The notes beneath the pieces were generated by a model. It was not told the origin of the DNA. It saw only the letters and a list, made by a program, of their open reading frames with translations, and did not search any database. Shown one piece after another: positions 24,681 through 33,081 of a stretch of 64,000 nucleotides of DNA (position 1 is its first letter; every line of letters begins with the position of its first letter). The stretch comes from Candidatus Latescibacterota bacterium (GTDB lineage: Bacteria > JAAXHH01). The DNA lies in contig JAJEEG010000006.1 in assembly GCA_022821085.1 (NCBI GenBank), forward strand, positions 1,261,330-1,325,329. Direction: 5' to 3'. Made by a program: the position numbers and the translations under genes.

Positions 24681-27600
24681 TTACTTCAACACCCCGATGC
24701 GGGCGACGTGATCGCCGAGTCTGAGTTCGCCGGAGTGGACATCCCCGGGTACGGGCTCGTCACGGAGTGTCGTAGACAGCGTTTCCGTCCTGATGTAGTC
24801 GGCGTGGGTGTCGATGGCCTCGGCCAGGTCGCCGTCCGCCTCGTAGTAGAGCGTGATCCGATCATCCACGTTGAAATCGGCTTCCTTGCGGAGATTCTGC
24901 ACGTGGCGGACGAAGTCCCGCATCAGTCCCTCGAGCAGGAGATCGCGGGTTACCGTGGTGTCGATGGCGACCGTGCATCCGAAGTCCGACGTCACGGACA
25001 GCCCGTCCGCGTCCACCCGTTCGACCTCGAGTTCCTCGGGCGACAGATCGATCCGTTCACCGTCCACATCGAGCGTGAGGACTTCACCGCCTGCGACGAG
25101 GGCGCCGGTTTCGTCGCCGTCCAGTGCCTCGAGCGCCTTCCGCACGACGTCGAGCCGCTTGCCGAACCGGGGACCCCACTTCGAGAAAACCGGCTTCACC
25201 GCGTATCCGCGAAACGCGTCTTCGCTGTCGACCAGGTCCAGATCTTTCACGTTCAGTTCTTCCAGTACCTGCGAGCGCAGCCGGTCGATGGTTCTGCCCT
25301 GCCGGGGGCTCGCGGGTTTCACCAGCAATCTGAACGCCGGCTGGCGGACCTTCATCCGGGCTTCGTTGCGTGCGGAGCGGCCGAGTTCGATCACCTGCAT
25401 CAGGTCATCCATGTCGTCCATGAGATCCTGGTCGATCAGTTCGCCGGACACCTCCGGGTATGCGCAGAGATGGACGCTTTCCGGCGCCGACGAGTCCACG
25501 GGCGGGACCAGGCTCCGGTAGAGTTCCTCGGCGGAGAAAGGCAGTATGGGCGCGATCAACCGGCTCATCGTCACCAGCACTTCATAGAGCGTCTGGATGG
25601 CCGACTGCTTGTCCCTGTCATCGCCGCTCTTCCAGAAACGCCGCCTGCTCCGGCGGACGTACCAGGTGGAAAGCACGTCGATGAACCGTTCCGTTTCGCG
25701 GACCACCGCCGCCGAGTCGAAATGGTCCATCCGGTCGTTGCAGTGGCGGATCAACTGATGTAGCCGCGAGAGCACCCATCGGTCGAGTTCGCTGCGGCCC
25801 GTTGCGGGGGCGGAAGCGGAAATCGGCGGGCAATCCGGCAGGTTGGCGTAGGTCACGAAGAACGCGTAGACGTTCCACAGCCTCAGCATCTTACGGGTCA
25901 CCTCCTCGGCGGGCCCGTAGCCGAAACGGAAGACCATGTTCAGGGGCGCGCCGGCGTACTGCCATCTCATCACGTCGGCGCCCATGCGGGCCGTGGCGTC
26001 CTCCACGGCGATCGCATTGTCGCCGCTCTTGCTGAAGGGCTCGCCGTTCTCGTCTCTCATCTCTTCGTAGGTCAAGACGGCCTTGAACGGCGACCGGTCG
26101 TAGAGGGTCACCGACATGAACAGCTGGGAATAGAACCAGAGCCTGATCTGTTCCCGCATCTCCGTGATCCAGTCCGCGGGAAACCAGGATTCCCAGGTGG
26201 ATTGGGGACCGGGCGAGGCAACACCGGCCTTGTCTCTTTCGGCTTCCGGTCCGCGCTCCGAACGGATCGTTCCTTCGATTCCGCGGTGTTCCGTCAGATA
26301 ATTCAGCGTCGAAAAGGGCACGATCCCGGCATCGAGCCAGCAGTCGCCCACTTCGGTCACCCTGCTGACGGCCTCGCCGCACCGTTCGCAGGTAATTTCG
26401 ATTTCATCGATCCAAGGGCGGTGCAGCTCAGGCAGATTGTCGACGAGCGCGGGATCCACGGCCCGTTCGCGCAGTTCGGCCGTGCTGCCCACGACATCGA
26501 TGTGGTCGCAGTTTCCGCAGGAATAGAAGGGCAGGGGAAGCCCCCAGAACCGCCGGCGCGAAATGCACCAGTCGCCCATATTGTCCAGCCAGTCCTGCAT
26601 CAGGAGTCCGCTGTATTCGGGTACCCATTGGACCGTGGCGGCGGCCCGTTTCATGGGCGCCCTGATCTCGTCCGCGGAAATGAACCACTCGTCGGCCAGG
26701 CGGAAGACCAGGGGGGTCTTGCACCGCCAGCAGAAGGGATACCGGTGCGTATAGTCTTCCCAGCGGAACAGCACGCCCCTGGATTCCAGCTCGCGCTTGA
26801 CGCCCTCGGCCGAATCCCGTACATGGGTGGCGGCGAGCGGACCGATATCGTCCGTGAAATAGCCGTTCTCGTCGATCGGCACGATGATGTCCAGATCCCG
26901 TTCCTGTCCGAGCTGATAGTCCTCGGAGCCGCAACCCGGCGCGATATGGACGATCCCCGTGCCTTCCTCGTCCGAGACCATCTCCCACGCCACGGTGGCG
27001 CGATTGACATCCCGCTGAGCGGGGAGATCCTCCAGCGGACCGTGGAACGGCAGGCCGATCAGGTCCTCCCCCTTTACCGTCTCAACGACTTCGGCTTCCG
27101 GTGGCAGTACCGTTTCGACAAGCGTTTTCATCAGGTAGTAGTGTGCGCCGTCCAGGGTCGCCTTCGCGTATTCGGCTTCTGGGTGCAGCGCCAGGGCCGT
27201 GTTGGCGGTCAGCGTCCACGGCGTGGTGGTCCAGACGAGGAAGTACTCGTCGTCACGGCCGCCGACGCGACAGCGGAAGAAACAGGAGGGGTCGGTCTGT
27301 TCCTGGTAGGAATCCACCAGTTCGTGCTGGCTCAGGCTGGTGCCGCACCGCCAGCACCAGGGCATGGACCGGTGGCCCCGGTACAACCACTTCTTGGCGT
27401 CGCAGGCCTTGAGAAAGTGCCATATGTGTTCGATGTTGTTGTCATCCAGCGTGTAGTAAGACGCCGGATGGCCGTCTTCGTGGTACCACTGCATCCAGTG
27501 GCCCATGCGGATGGACTGCCGCGTGATCCGTTCCGCGTATTCGTCCACCCTCGCACGGCACGCCCGGGAAAACTCCGCCAGGCCAAAGGTCTCGATATCC

Positions 27601-27929
27601 CGCTTCGAATCGAATCCCAGCGCCCGCTCGACCTCGACTTCCACCCAGAGTCCCTGGCAGTCGAACCCGTTCTGCCACCGCTGGTTGAACCCCTTCATGG
27701 CCTTGTAGCGGCAGTACATGTCCTTGTAAGTCCGTCCCCAGGCGTGGTGGACGCCCATGGCGTTGTTGGCGGTTATCGGGCCGTCGATGAAGGACCAGGT
27801 GGAGCGGTCCTTCAATTGCGCGCGCAACTTGTCGAAAATCCGATGCTCCGCCCACCATGCGAGTATGCGCTCCTCCATGGCGGGGTATTCCATCTTTCCT
27901 TCAAAGGTCTTGAACATCTGGCCGGACAC
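24681..27929 (-). CDS. ileS: Isoleucyl-tRNA synthetase with atypical HIGH and KMSKS motifs
   Basis: A 1082-residue class I synthetase charging tRNA(Ile). The HIGH region reads ITANNAMGVHHAWGRTYKD, and the KMSKS position reads GEPFSKSGDN, keeping only the SKS core. The CP1 editing domain is present (WTTTPWTLTANTALALHP), as are GDWCISRRRFWGLPLPF and a zinc-type pair CGNCDH / CERCGEAVSRVTEVGDCWLD. The C-terminal anticodon domain is long. The 5' end is ambiguous: GTG at 27929 or ATG at 27917. From memory this branch is seen in Chloroflexi-like genomes as IleRS. Active-site divergence may affect mupirocin sensitivity (inference). Confidence 0.88.
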   Translation of the reverse strand: MSGQMFKTFEGKMEYPAMEERILAWWAEHRIFDKLRAQLKDRSTWSFIDGPITANNAMGVHHAWGRTYKDMYCRYKAMKGFNQRWQNGFDCQGLWVEVEVERALGFDSKRDIETFGLAEFSRACRARVDEYAERITRQSIRMGHWMQWYHEDGHPASYYTLDDNNIEHIWHFLKACDAKKWLYRGHRSMPWCWRCGTSLSQHELVDSYQEQTDPSCFFRCRVGGRDDEYFLVWTTTPWTLTANTALALHPEAEYAKATLDGAHYYLMKTLVETVLPPEAEVVETVKGEDLIGLPFHGPLEDLPAQRDVNRATVAWEMVSDEEGTGIVHIAPGCGSEDYQLGQERDLDIIVPIDENGYFTDDIGPLAATHVRDSAEGVKRELESRGVLFRWEDYTHRYPFCWRCKTPLVFRLADEWFISADEIRAPMKRAAATVQWVPEYSGLLMQDWLDNMGDWCISRRRFWGLPLPFYSCGNCDHIDVVGSTAELRERAVDPALVDNLPELHRPWIDEIEITCERCGEAVSRVTEVGDCWLDAGIVPFSTLNYLTEHRGIEGTIRSERGPEAERDKAGVASPGPQSTWESWFPADWITEMREQIRLWFYSQLFMSVTLYDRSPFKAVLTYEEMRDENGEPFSKSGDNAIAVEDATARMGADVMRWQYAGAPLNMVFRFGYGPAEEVTRKMLRLWNVYAFFVTYANLPDCPPISASAPATGRSELDRWVLSRLHQLIRHCNDRMDHFDSAAVVRETERFIDVLSTWYVRRSRRRFWKSGDDRDKQSAIQTLYEVLVTMSRLIAPILPFSAEELYRSLVPPVDSSAPESVHLCAYPEVSGELIDQDLMDDMDDLMQVIELGRSARNEARMKVRQPAFRLLVKPASPRQGRTIDRLRSQVLEELNVKDLDLVDSEDAFRGYAVKPVFSKWGPRFGKRLDVVRKALEALDGDETGALVAGGEVLTLDVDGERIDLSPEELEVERVDADGLSVTSDFGCTVAIDTTVTRDLLLEGLMRDFVRHVQNLRKEADFNVDDRITLYYEADGDLAEAIDTHADYIRTETLSTTLRDEPVPGDVHSGELRLGDHVARIGVLK

Positions 27930-28049
27930 GGGAATCTCGATACTCCACAGGTTAAATGGACTACGACGTTTTCTGTTGTTCTACAGGCACCAGCCATACG
28001 GAAATCGCGGCCTGAAAGGGCATATCCGACGATCCGTAACGCCGGTCTG

Positions 28050-28078
28050 AAAATAGGCGGTAAGGGGGTGTTGCACAA
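28050..28078 (-). promoter_or_regulatory. Putative promoter of ileS
   Basis: On the minus strand TTGTGC (28073-28078) and TATTTT (28050-28055) are separated by 17 bases, about 120 bases before the ileS start. The leader that would follow shows no T-box specifier or antiterminator that I can recognise. Confidence 0.4.
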
Positions 28079-28137
28079 GGTAATTCTGGCTGGCGGGCGG
28101 ACGGACGATCGGGCGTAAGGACGGGCGGACGACAACG

Positions 28138-28153
28138 ATCACCGGGCGGTGAT
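28138..28153 (-). terminator. Short hairpin after the metallopeptidase gene
   Basis: ATCACC and GGTGAT form a perfect 6-bp stem with a GGGC loop, ending one base from the metallopeptidase stop codon. No run of T follows on the minus strand, so termination would be weak or factor-dependent. Confidence 0.25.
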
Positions 28154-28154
28154 T

Positions 28155-28919
28155 TCACTCCGTGCCGTCCATAATCGGGAACCGGTTCAATTCGTCCCGG
28201 CGTGCGCGCCAGTCCGGCATATGCCGGTCGAGGATTCCCCAGAAGCGGCGATTATGCGAGGGTTCGATCAGGTGGGCCATTTCGTGAACGACCACGTACT
28301 CGAGGCATCGGATCGGCTTCTTGGCCAGTTCCAGGCTCAGCCAGATCCTGCCGTTTCGGACGCTGCAGCTACCCCAGCGGGTTTTCATTTTCCGGATCCG
28401 CCATTCCTTCACCGTCACGCCCAAAAACGGTTCCCACGCCGTGATCAGCCGCGGGATGCTCGTTTTCAATCGTTCGCGGTACCATGCGGCGAGCAGGTCC
28501 GACCGTTCGTCCAGGCCGGTACCCGGACGGACGCGCATTTCAAGCGTCGAATCGCCCTGAAGGCGGATCCGCGGCGGTCCATCGTGGGTGGTGACGTTCA
28601 GTACGCGGCCTGTCCCCTCCACGAAATGGCGCTCGCCCGATACGAAGGTCCGGGCGGATTCCCGCTCCCTTTGGCGCTGCCTTTCCTGCTGCCGCCGGAC
28701 CCAGGGCATTCGCCTCGCCACGACCTGGCGGATCGCATCATCACCGACGCGGAGCGGCGCGGAGACCCGTAGGCGTCCATCGGGCGACCCGACCCTGAGG
28801 TACAGGTGCCTGATTCGCTTCCGGTGGACTTCCACCTCGATATCGTCTACGCGCAAACGATGTACCTTTGACGTCCCTGCCGAGGTGATAGGCTGCTCGC
28901 TTTCGGATTTCGTCGTCAC
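28155..28919 (-). CDS. YgjP/SprT-like M48-family zinc metallopeptidase (DUF45)
   Basis: A protein of about 254 residues in the YgjP/WLM-like group. The zinc motif HExxH is in VVVHEMAHLIEPSHNRRFW, with the further ligand His in PSHN. The preceding block KTRWGSCSVRNGRIWLSLEL is the family hallmark. It is cytoplasmic, with a basic helical middle. A GTG at 28919 is the preferred start because a 19-nt tandem duplication, not a multiple of three, lies just upstream. The open frame continues to a TTG at 29036 but that part has no family similarity I can see. The function of the family is poorly known. Confidence 0.82.
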   Translation of the reverse strand: MTTKSESEQPITSAGTSKVHRLRVDDIEVEVHRKRIRHLYLRVGSPDGRLRVSAPLRVGDDAIRQVVARRMPWVRRQQERQRQRERESARTFVSGERHFVEGTGRVLNVTTHDGPPRIRLQGDSTLEMRVRPGTGLDERSDLLAAWYRERLKTSIPRLITAWEPFLGVTVKEWRIRKMKTRWGSCSVRNGRIWLSLELAKKPIRCLEYVVVHEMAHLIEPSHNRRFWGILDRHMPDWRARRDELNRFPIMDGTE

Positions 28920-28923
28920 TGGA

Positions 28924-28961
28924 CGGATTTCGCGGAATCGGACGGATTTCGCGGAATCGGA
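28924..28961. repeat. Perfect 19-nt tandem duplication
   Basis: cggatttcgcggaatcgga occurs twice without a gap (28924-28942, 28943-28961), just before the preferred start of the metallopeptidase gene. Because 19 is not a multiple of three, this argues that the DNA is leader rather than coding sequence. Confidence 0.9.
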
Positions 28962-29063
28962 CGCGCCGTGCAATCCCGTGTTCTTCTGTCGATTCCGCAA
29001 TATAGGACGGAAGGCGGACCCGCAAAAGGAGAACAAGGCGTGCCCCCCGGCCGACTAACCGGT

Positions 29064-29093
29064 TTGACTTTGATCATGCCAACCCCTTAATTT
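29064..29093 (+). promoter_or_regulatory. Promoter of the sulfatase gene
   Basis: TTGACT (29064-29069) is followed after 17-18 bases by TTAATT/TAATTT (29087-29093). The sulfatase TTG start lies about 80 bases downstream. The leader contains an imperfect hairpin around gattcacgctgaatc. Confidence 0.55.
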
Positions 29094-29173
29094 CCAGATT
29101 CACGCTGAATCCTCTGGAATCTGCAGCCCTACGAACCCTGGCCTGGAACTTTCGGCCTGGAAAGGGACGAGAT

Positions 29174-30574
29174 TTGAGTCGCGGCAAACCCAATATCCTG
29201 TTTTTCTTTACCGACGACCAGCGCTTCGATACGATTCACGCGTTGGGCAATCCCCTGGTTCACACGCCTGTCATGGACCGGCTGGTCGCCCGGGGCGTGT
29301 CATTTACACACGCCCATATCCCCGGGGGTACATCGGCCGCAATTTGCATGCCCAGCCGGGCCATGTTGCATACCGGCCGCACCCTCTTCCATCTCGACGG
29401 CGCCGGCGCGGACATACCGCCGGAGCACGCGCTGATGGGGGAATACCTGCGGTCCCACGGCTACCGCACCTGGGGCACGGGCAAGTGGCACAACGGCGTC
29501 TCGTCCTACGCCCGCAGTTTTTCGGACGGTGCGGAGATCTTCTTCGGGGGCATGGACGACCACTGGAACGTGCCGGTCTTCGACTTCGACCCGGAGGGAA
29601 AGTACGAGGGTACGCTGCCCCAGTGTCCCGATGCCTTCCGCTCGAACGAACTGAATATCCGCAGAGGGGACCACGTGCACGCCGGACGGCACTCCAGCGA
29701 GATCTTCGCCGACTGTGCCGCAGAATGGCTGAAGGGGTATGATTCCGAAGATCCCTTTTTCATGTACGTCTCCTTCATGGCGCCTCACGACCCCAGGACG
29801 ATGCCGCGTGAGTTCCTGGACATGTATGATCCCGAGGACATCCCGCTGCCGCGGAACTTCATGGGCGGCCATCCCTTCGACAACGGCGACCTGAAAGTGC
29901 GCGACGAAGTCCTGGAGACGTTTCCTCGCGATCCGGCGGGCGTGCGTCGCCACATCGCCGAATACTACGCGATGATAACCCATCTCGACGCGCAAATGGG
30001 GCGGGTCATGCAGGCGCTGGAAGACCGCGGCATGGCGGACGACACCATCGTCGTCTTCGCCGGGGACAACGGCCTTGCGATCGGCCAGCACGGGCTGTTC
30101 GGCAAGCAGAACCTCTACGAGCACAGCATACGCGTGCCCCTGGTCTTCTCCGGACCTGGCATCCCCCGCGGTGTCCGGCGCAGCGCTTTCGCATACCTGC
30201 TCGATATCTTCCCCACCCTGTGCGATATGACGGGATTGGTAACGCCCGGTTCCGTGGAGGGGGTTAGTCTGGTACCGACGTTGAAAGATCCTGCCGCACG
30301 CCCGAGGGAAACGCTGTTCGCGGCTTACCGCCAATGGCAGCGCATGGTGAAGGACGGCCGGTTCAAACTGATCGAGTACGTGGTCGACGAGCGCCGGACG
30401 ACGCAGCTGTTCGACCTGGAACACGACCCGATGGAATGCCGCAATCTGGCCGGCGAAGCGGCGCATGCCGACCGGCTTGCGGCCCTTCGGTCCAGGCTTA
30501 CCGACTGGCGGGACGAATGGGGTGACGCGGACGGCGAATGGGGCCGGGCCTTCTGGGCCGGGTACGATGCTTGA
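29174..30574 (+). CDS. Sulfatase of the alkaline phosphatase superfamily
   Basis: A 466-residue sulfatase hydrolysing sulfate esters of sugars, polysaccharides or lipids. The formylglycine motif C-x-P-S-R is Cys58-Met-Pro-Ser-Arg62, in ICMPSRAMLHTGR; a maturase is required and none is seen nearby. Metal ligands come from FFTDDQRFD (Asp14, Asp15) and from FAGDNGLAIGQHG. Start is TTG at 29174 with AAGGGA about eight bases before. There is no clear signal peptide, so the enzyme may be cytoplasmic. It stands alone between divergent and convergent genes. The substrate is unknown; iduronate or choline sulfatases have a similar layout. Confidence 0.9.
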   Translation: MSRGKPNILFFFTDDQRFDTIHALGNPLVHTPVMDRLVARGVSFTHAHIPGGTSAAICMPSRAMLHTGRTLFHLDGAGADIPPEHALMGEYLRSHGYRTWGTGKWHNGVSSYARSFSDGAEIFFGGMDDHWNVPVFDFDPEGKYEGTLPQCPDAFRSNELNIRRGDHVHAGRHSSEIFADCAAEWLKGYDSEDPFFMYVSFMAPHDPRTMPREFLDMYDPEDIPLPRNFMGGHPFDNGDLKVRDEVLETFPRDPAGVRRHIAEYYAMITHLDAQMGRVMQALEDRGMADDTIVVFAGDNGLAIGQHGLFGKQNLYEHSIRVPLVFSGPGIPRGVRRSAFAYLLDIFPTLCDMTGLVTPGSVEGVSLVPTLKDPAARPRETLFAAYRQWQRMVKDGRFKLIEYVVDERRTTQLFDLEHDPMECRNLAGEAAHADRLAALRSRLTDWRDEWGDADGEWGRAFWAGYDA

Positions 30575-30615
30575 GGTTCTGCCACTCGAGGGCCTGACGC
30601 ATGAGACCCTTCCGC

Positions 30616-30633
30616 TTCAGGGCCTGCCCTGAA
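30616..30633. terminator. Hairpin between convergent sulfatase and anti-sigma genes
   Basis: TTCAGGG and CCCTGAA form a 7-bp perfect stem around a CCTG loop. It lies 41 bases after the sulfatase stop and upstream of the convergent gene's end, so it could act for both strands. There is no T-run. Confidence 0.35.
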
Positions 30634-30672
30634 TGAAGTTCGGGCGAAGACATCCGAAAATCCGAACGCGTC

Positions 30673-30752
30673 CGCCCGATCTGTTCCGCCGCGCTGGTCC
30701 TCAGGCCGCGACCGCCCGATCTGTTCCGCCGCGCTGGTCCTCAGGCCGCGAC
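30673..30752. repeat. 40-nt perfect tandem duplication at the anti-sigma gene end
   Basis: A 40-base unit beginning cgcccgatctgttccgccgc is repeated directly (30673-30712 and 30713-30752). The second copy contains the last four codons and stop of the anti-sigma/bactofilin gene (stop at 30741-30743), so the first copy is a duplicated gene end placed beyond the stop codon. Confidence 0.92.
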
Positions 30753-32417
30753 CGCCCGGTTTCCGGCGTTACGGTACAGCGCTTGCCCCATGGCGCCCAG
30801 GCCGATGATGACCAGCAGCAGATTTATGACCCAGCCCACATAGGGAAGGCTGACGGCGACCAGGACCAGGACCAGGCCGGCGAGCAAGGGCAGCAGCATC
30901 GATCGGACATCATGCTGTTTCGGTCGCAGGAGTGCGTTGCCCAGGAAGTGGGCCACGACGATCTTGGATACATACAGGCTCAACGCCCAGACGGCGGCAA
31001 TGACCAGTCCGGCAGGCAGCCCGATGAGCGTCACGGCGAGCACAACCGCCAGGACCGGCGTGGCCGTGACCAGCACGAACCCGAGTCCCGCGGACGTAAG
31101 GATGCCGTTCAGATTGTCCAGCGGCACGCGCCGGAGCGCGGGAAGCGCCCAGAGCAGCAGCAGGCCCGACAGGAACGCCGTGACCAGCCACAGGGCCGTC
31201 CACGCGATGGACCAGGCGGACAGCAGCCCGCCTTCGTCCTCTTCCTGACCCGGTTCGGGCACTTCCACGATGGTTTCACCGGCAATGGTCGCGGCGGAAT
31301 CCACCTCCAGGTTCCTCTCGGCAGGCAGACCGACATCGAGATTCCCGCCGATCGAAGCGGATGGCCGCATCGTTGCCAGGCGGCCGGCGAATTTGACGTC
31401 CCTTACCACGTCGCCCGTTATGGTCAGGGTGTTGCCGAATACCGTCACGTTGCGTCCGACCGATCCGCCCACACTGATCTCCTCCCCGAACGCGAAGAGG
31501 TCTCCCTCAATCGTTGCGTCACGGCCGGAACGAAGCGACTGCGCGAACCCGTAGACACTTTGACCGATCGAGTCTTCAATACGTATCGTCTGGCCGAATC
31601 CGGCGAGTCCACCTCCAATCCGGCCGTCTACTTCGATCGTCCTTCCGAAGGAAATCACGTCGCCGTGAACGGAACCCACGATTTCGATCGACTGGGCGAA
31701 GGCAATCAGGTCTCCGGTCACTTCGCCGTCAATCCTGACCACGCGTCCAGACGCGACGAGCGTGTCGTCGATGATCTCTCCGATATCGACCGAGACGCTT
31801 TCACCGGAACGAATTTCGATTGCTTCCGCGGGGCGAACATATCCCAGCATCAGCAGCAACCCTCCGAGCACGACCAGCGTGCCGGCCGGCCTTCGCAACA
31901 GCAGGCACAATGAACCCAGCAGCATGATGAATCCGACCGTCAGGCCTACATCGCTTATCAGCGCAACCATGGTCGTACCTCCGTTCTGGTAGTATTCGAT
32001 GAAATACGCTCCTGTGCCGAAGAGAATGGACAACTGTCCGGAAACGTTCAGTGGATTCAGCCACTCGATGCTCCACGGAAGTTCCAGTCCCATCACCCAG
32101 CCCATTCCCACCCGCATCAGTACCGCGAGTCCGATGACGAGTCCCAGCAGCTTCAAGATGTGGATGGGCGAAGGCGCGGAGACCGGGGCCGGTTGGGTTT
32201 CAACTAGAAAAGCCTCCGCGTTTCCCACGATTTCGAAGAGGGCGTCTCTTTCCCTGCGGAACGCATGTACGAGGTCCTGGCACCGGGGACAGTTTTCCAG
32301 GTGAGCAGTGAACGCCCGGGCTTCGGTACCGGCCAGCTCGCCATCGGCATAGGTCGAGCAGACGATTTCGGATGGACACGCGTCCTGGTGCAACGATTCG
32401 TTGGTCATGTCAGGCAT
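30741..32417 (-). CDS. Anti-sigma factor with zinc finger, bactofilin-like repeat domain and membrane helices
   Basis: A 558-residue multidomain protein. Residues about 10-60 form a zf-HC2 anti-sigma zinc finger (HLENCPRC, with an upstream Cys). Hydrophobic segments follow at about 85-190. Residues about 205-370 are short beta repeats of the GEVTGDLIAFAQSIEIVGSV kind, as in bactofilin/polymer-forming (DUF583) right-handed helices. Several C-terminal membrane helices end the protein. Its ATG overlaps the stop of the ECF sigma gene (TAATG), so the two are translationally coupled. The zinc finger should bind the sigma in the cytoplasm, and the beta helix might sense the envelope. The topology is inferred. 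Confidence 0.78.
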   Translation of the reverse strand: MPDMTNESLHQDACPSEIVCSTYADGELAGTEARAFTAHLENCPRCQDLVHAFRRERDALFEIVGNAEAFLVETQPAPVSAPSPIHILKLLGLVIGLAVLMRVGMGWVMGLELPWSIEWLNPLNVSGQLSILFGTGAYFIEYYQNGGTTMVALISDVGLTVGFIMLLGSLCLLLRRPAGTLVVLGGLLLMLGYVRPAEAIEIRSGESVSVDIGEIIDDTLVASGRVVRIDGEVTGDLIAFAQSIEIVGSVHGDVISFGRTIEVDGRIGGGLAGFGQTIRIEDSIGQSVYGFAQSLRSGRDATIEGDLFAFGEEISVGGSVGRNVTVFGNTLTITGDVVRDVKFAGRLATMRPSASIGGNLDVGLPAERNLEVDSAATIAGETIVEVPEPGQEEDEGGLLSAWSIAWTALWLVTAFLSGLLLLWALPALRRVPLDNLNGILTSAGLGFVLVTATPVLAVVLAVTLIGLPAGLVIAAVWALSLYVSKIVVAHFLGNALLRPKQHDVRSMLLPLLAGLVLVLVAVSLPYVGWVINLLLVIIGLGAMGQALYRNAGNRAVAA

Positions 32418-32983
32418 TATCTGGTCAACTCCTCTCGCAATCGTCTTCTGGCTCGGTAAATCAGCGTCGCCACCGTGTTCCGGTTCAGATTGAGCGCGCT
32501 TCCGATTTCGTCGTAGGTGAACTCGTTGTAATAGGCCAGGACGAGCGGCAAGCGGTACCGGTCCGGGAGCGATTGTATCGCCGATCTTACCTGGTCCCCC
32601 TTTTCTGCCCGCACCATGATCTCCAGCGTATCCTCGGAAACCTTCGACGGGCCGACCTGGTCGGGATCGGCGGATTCATAGAAATTCACCTCGCGGTTCC
32701 GGCGCCGCAACCGGTCGAGACAGTGATTGGTCGCGGTCTTGAGCAGCCAGTTCAGGGGCGACTTCGACGCGTCCAAGGTGGACCGGTTCCGGTATGCCCG
32801 GAGAAAGACCTCCTGGGTCGCGTCCTCGGCTTCCTGCAGGGACTTCAGTAAATATCTGCAAAGTGCGAGAATTCGCCGGTAATGCGTCCGGTACGTCTCG
32901 TCGAACTCGAAACCCGTTGCGCTTCCGCCGCTCTCGGTCGTGTTCACGTCTCTACTACGAACGCCGGAACGAGATAGTTTCAT
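32417..32983 (-). CDS. ECF-type RNA polymerase sigma factor
   Basis: A 188-residue group IV sigma factor. Region 2 is HYRRILALCRYLLKSLQEAEDATQEVFLRAYR, with the DATQEVFLR core; region 4 is LPDRYRLPLVLAYYNEFTYDEIGSALNLNRNTVATLIYRARRRLR, with its DNA-binding helix-turn-helix (listed here in two adjoining blocks of the same region). AGGAACAGGAA stands before the ATG. It is followed directly by its predicted anti-sigma protein, so release of the sigma probably depends on an envelope signal. Confidence 0.93.
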   Translation of the reverse strand: MKLSRSGVRSRDVNTTESGGSATGFEFDETYRTHYRRILALCRYLLKSLQEAEDATQEVFLRAYRNRSTLDASKSPLNWLLKTATNHCLDRLRRRNREVNFYESADPDQVGPSKVSEDTLEIMVRAEKGDQVRSAIQSLPDRYRLPLVLAYYNEFTYDEIGSALNLNRNTVATLIYRARRRLREELTR

Positions 32984-33081
32984 TTCCTGTTCCTCATACG
33001 AGGCGCCAGGCGCGTCATGATCCGAAAAGCAGCAGAACGGAAGCGCGATGCGTCGTGTTGGCGGCCTGTGTAAGGCGCTTG

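Noticed and set aside
26202-28118. Plus-strand open frame of over 600 codons opposite ileS
   Set aside because: It mirrors the third-position bias of ileS and shows no recognisable domain.
27930-28154. T-box riboswitch upstream of ileS
   Set aside because: No specifier loop, T-box sequence or terminator/antiterminator could be made out in the leader.
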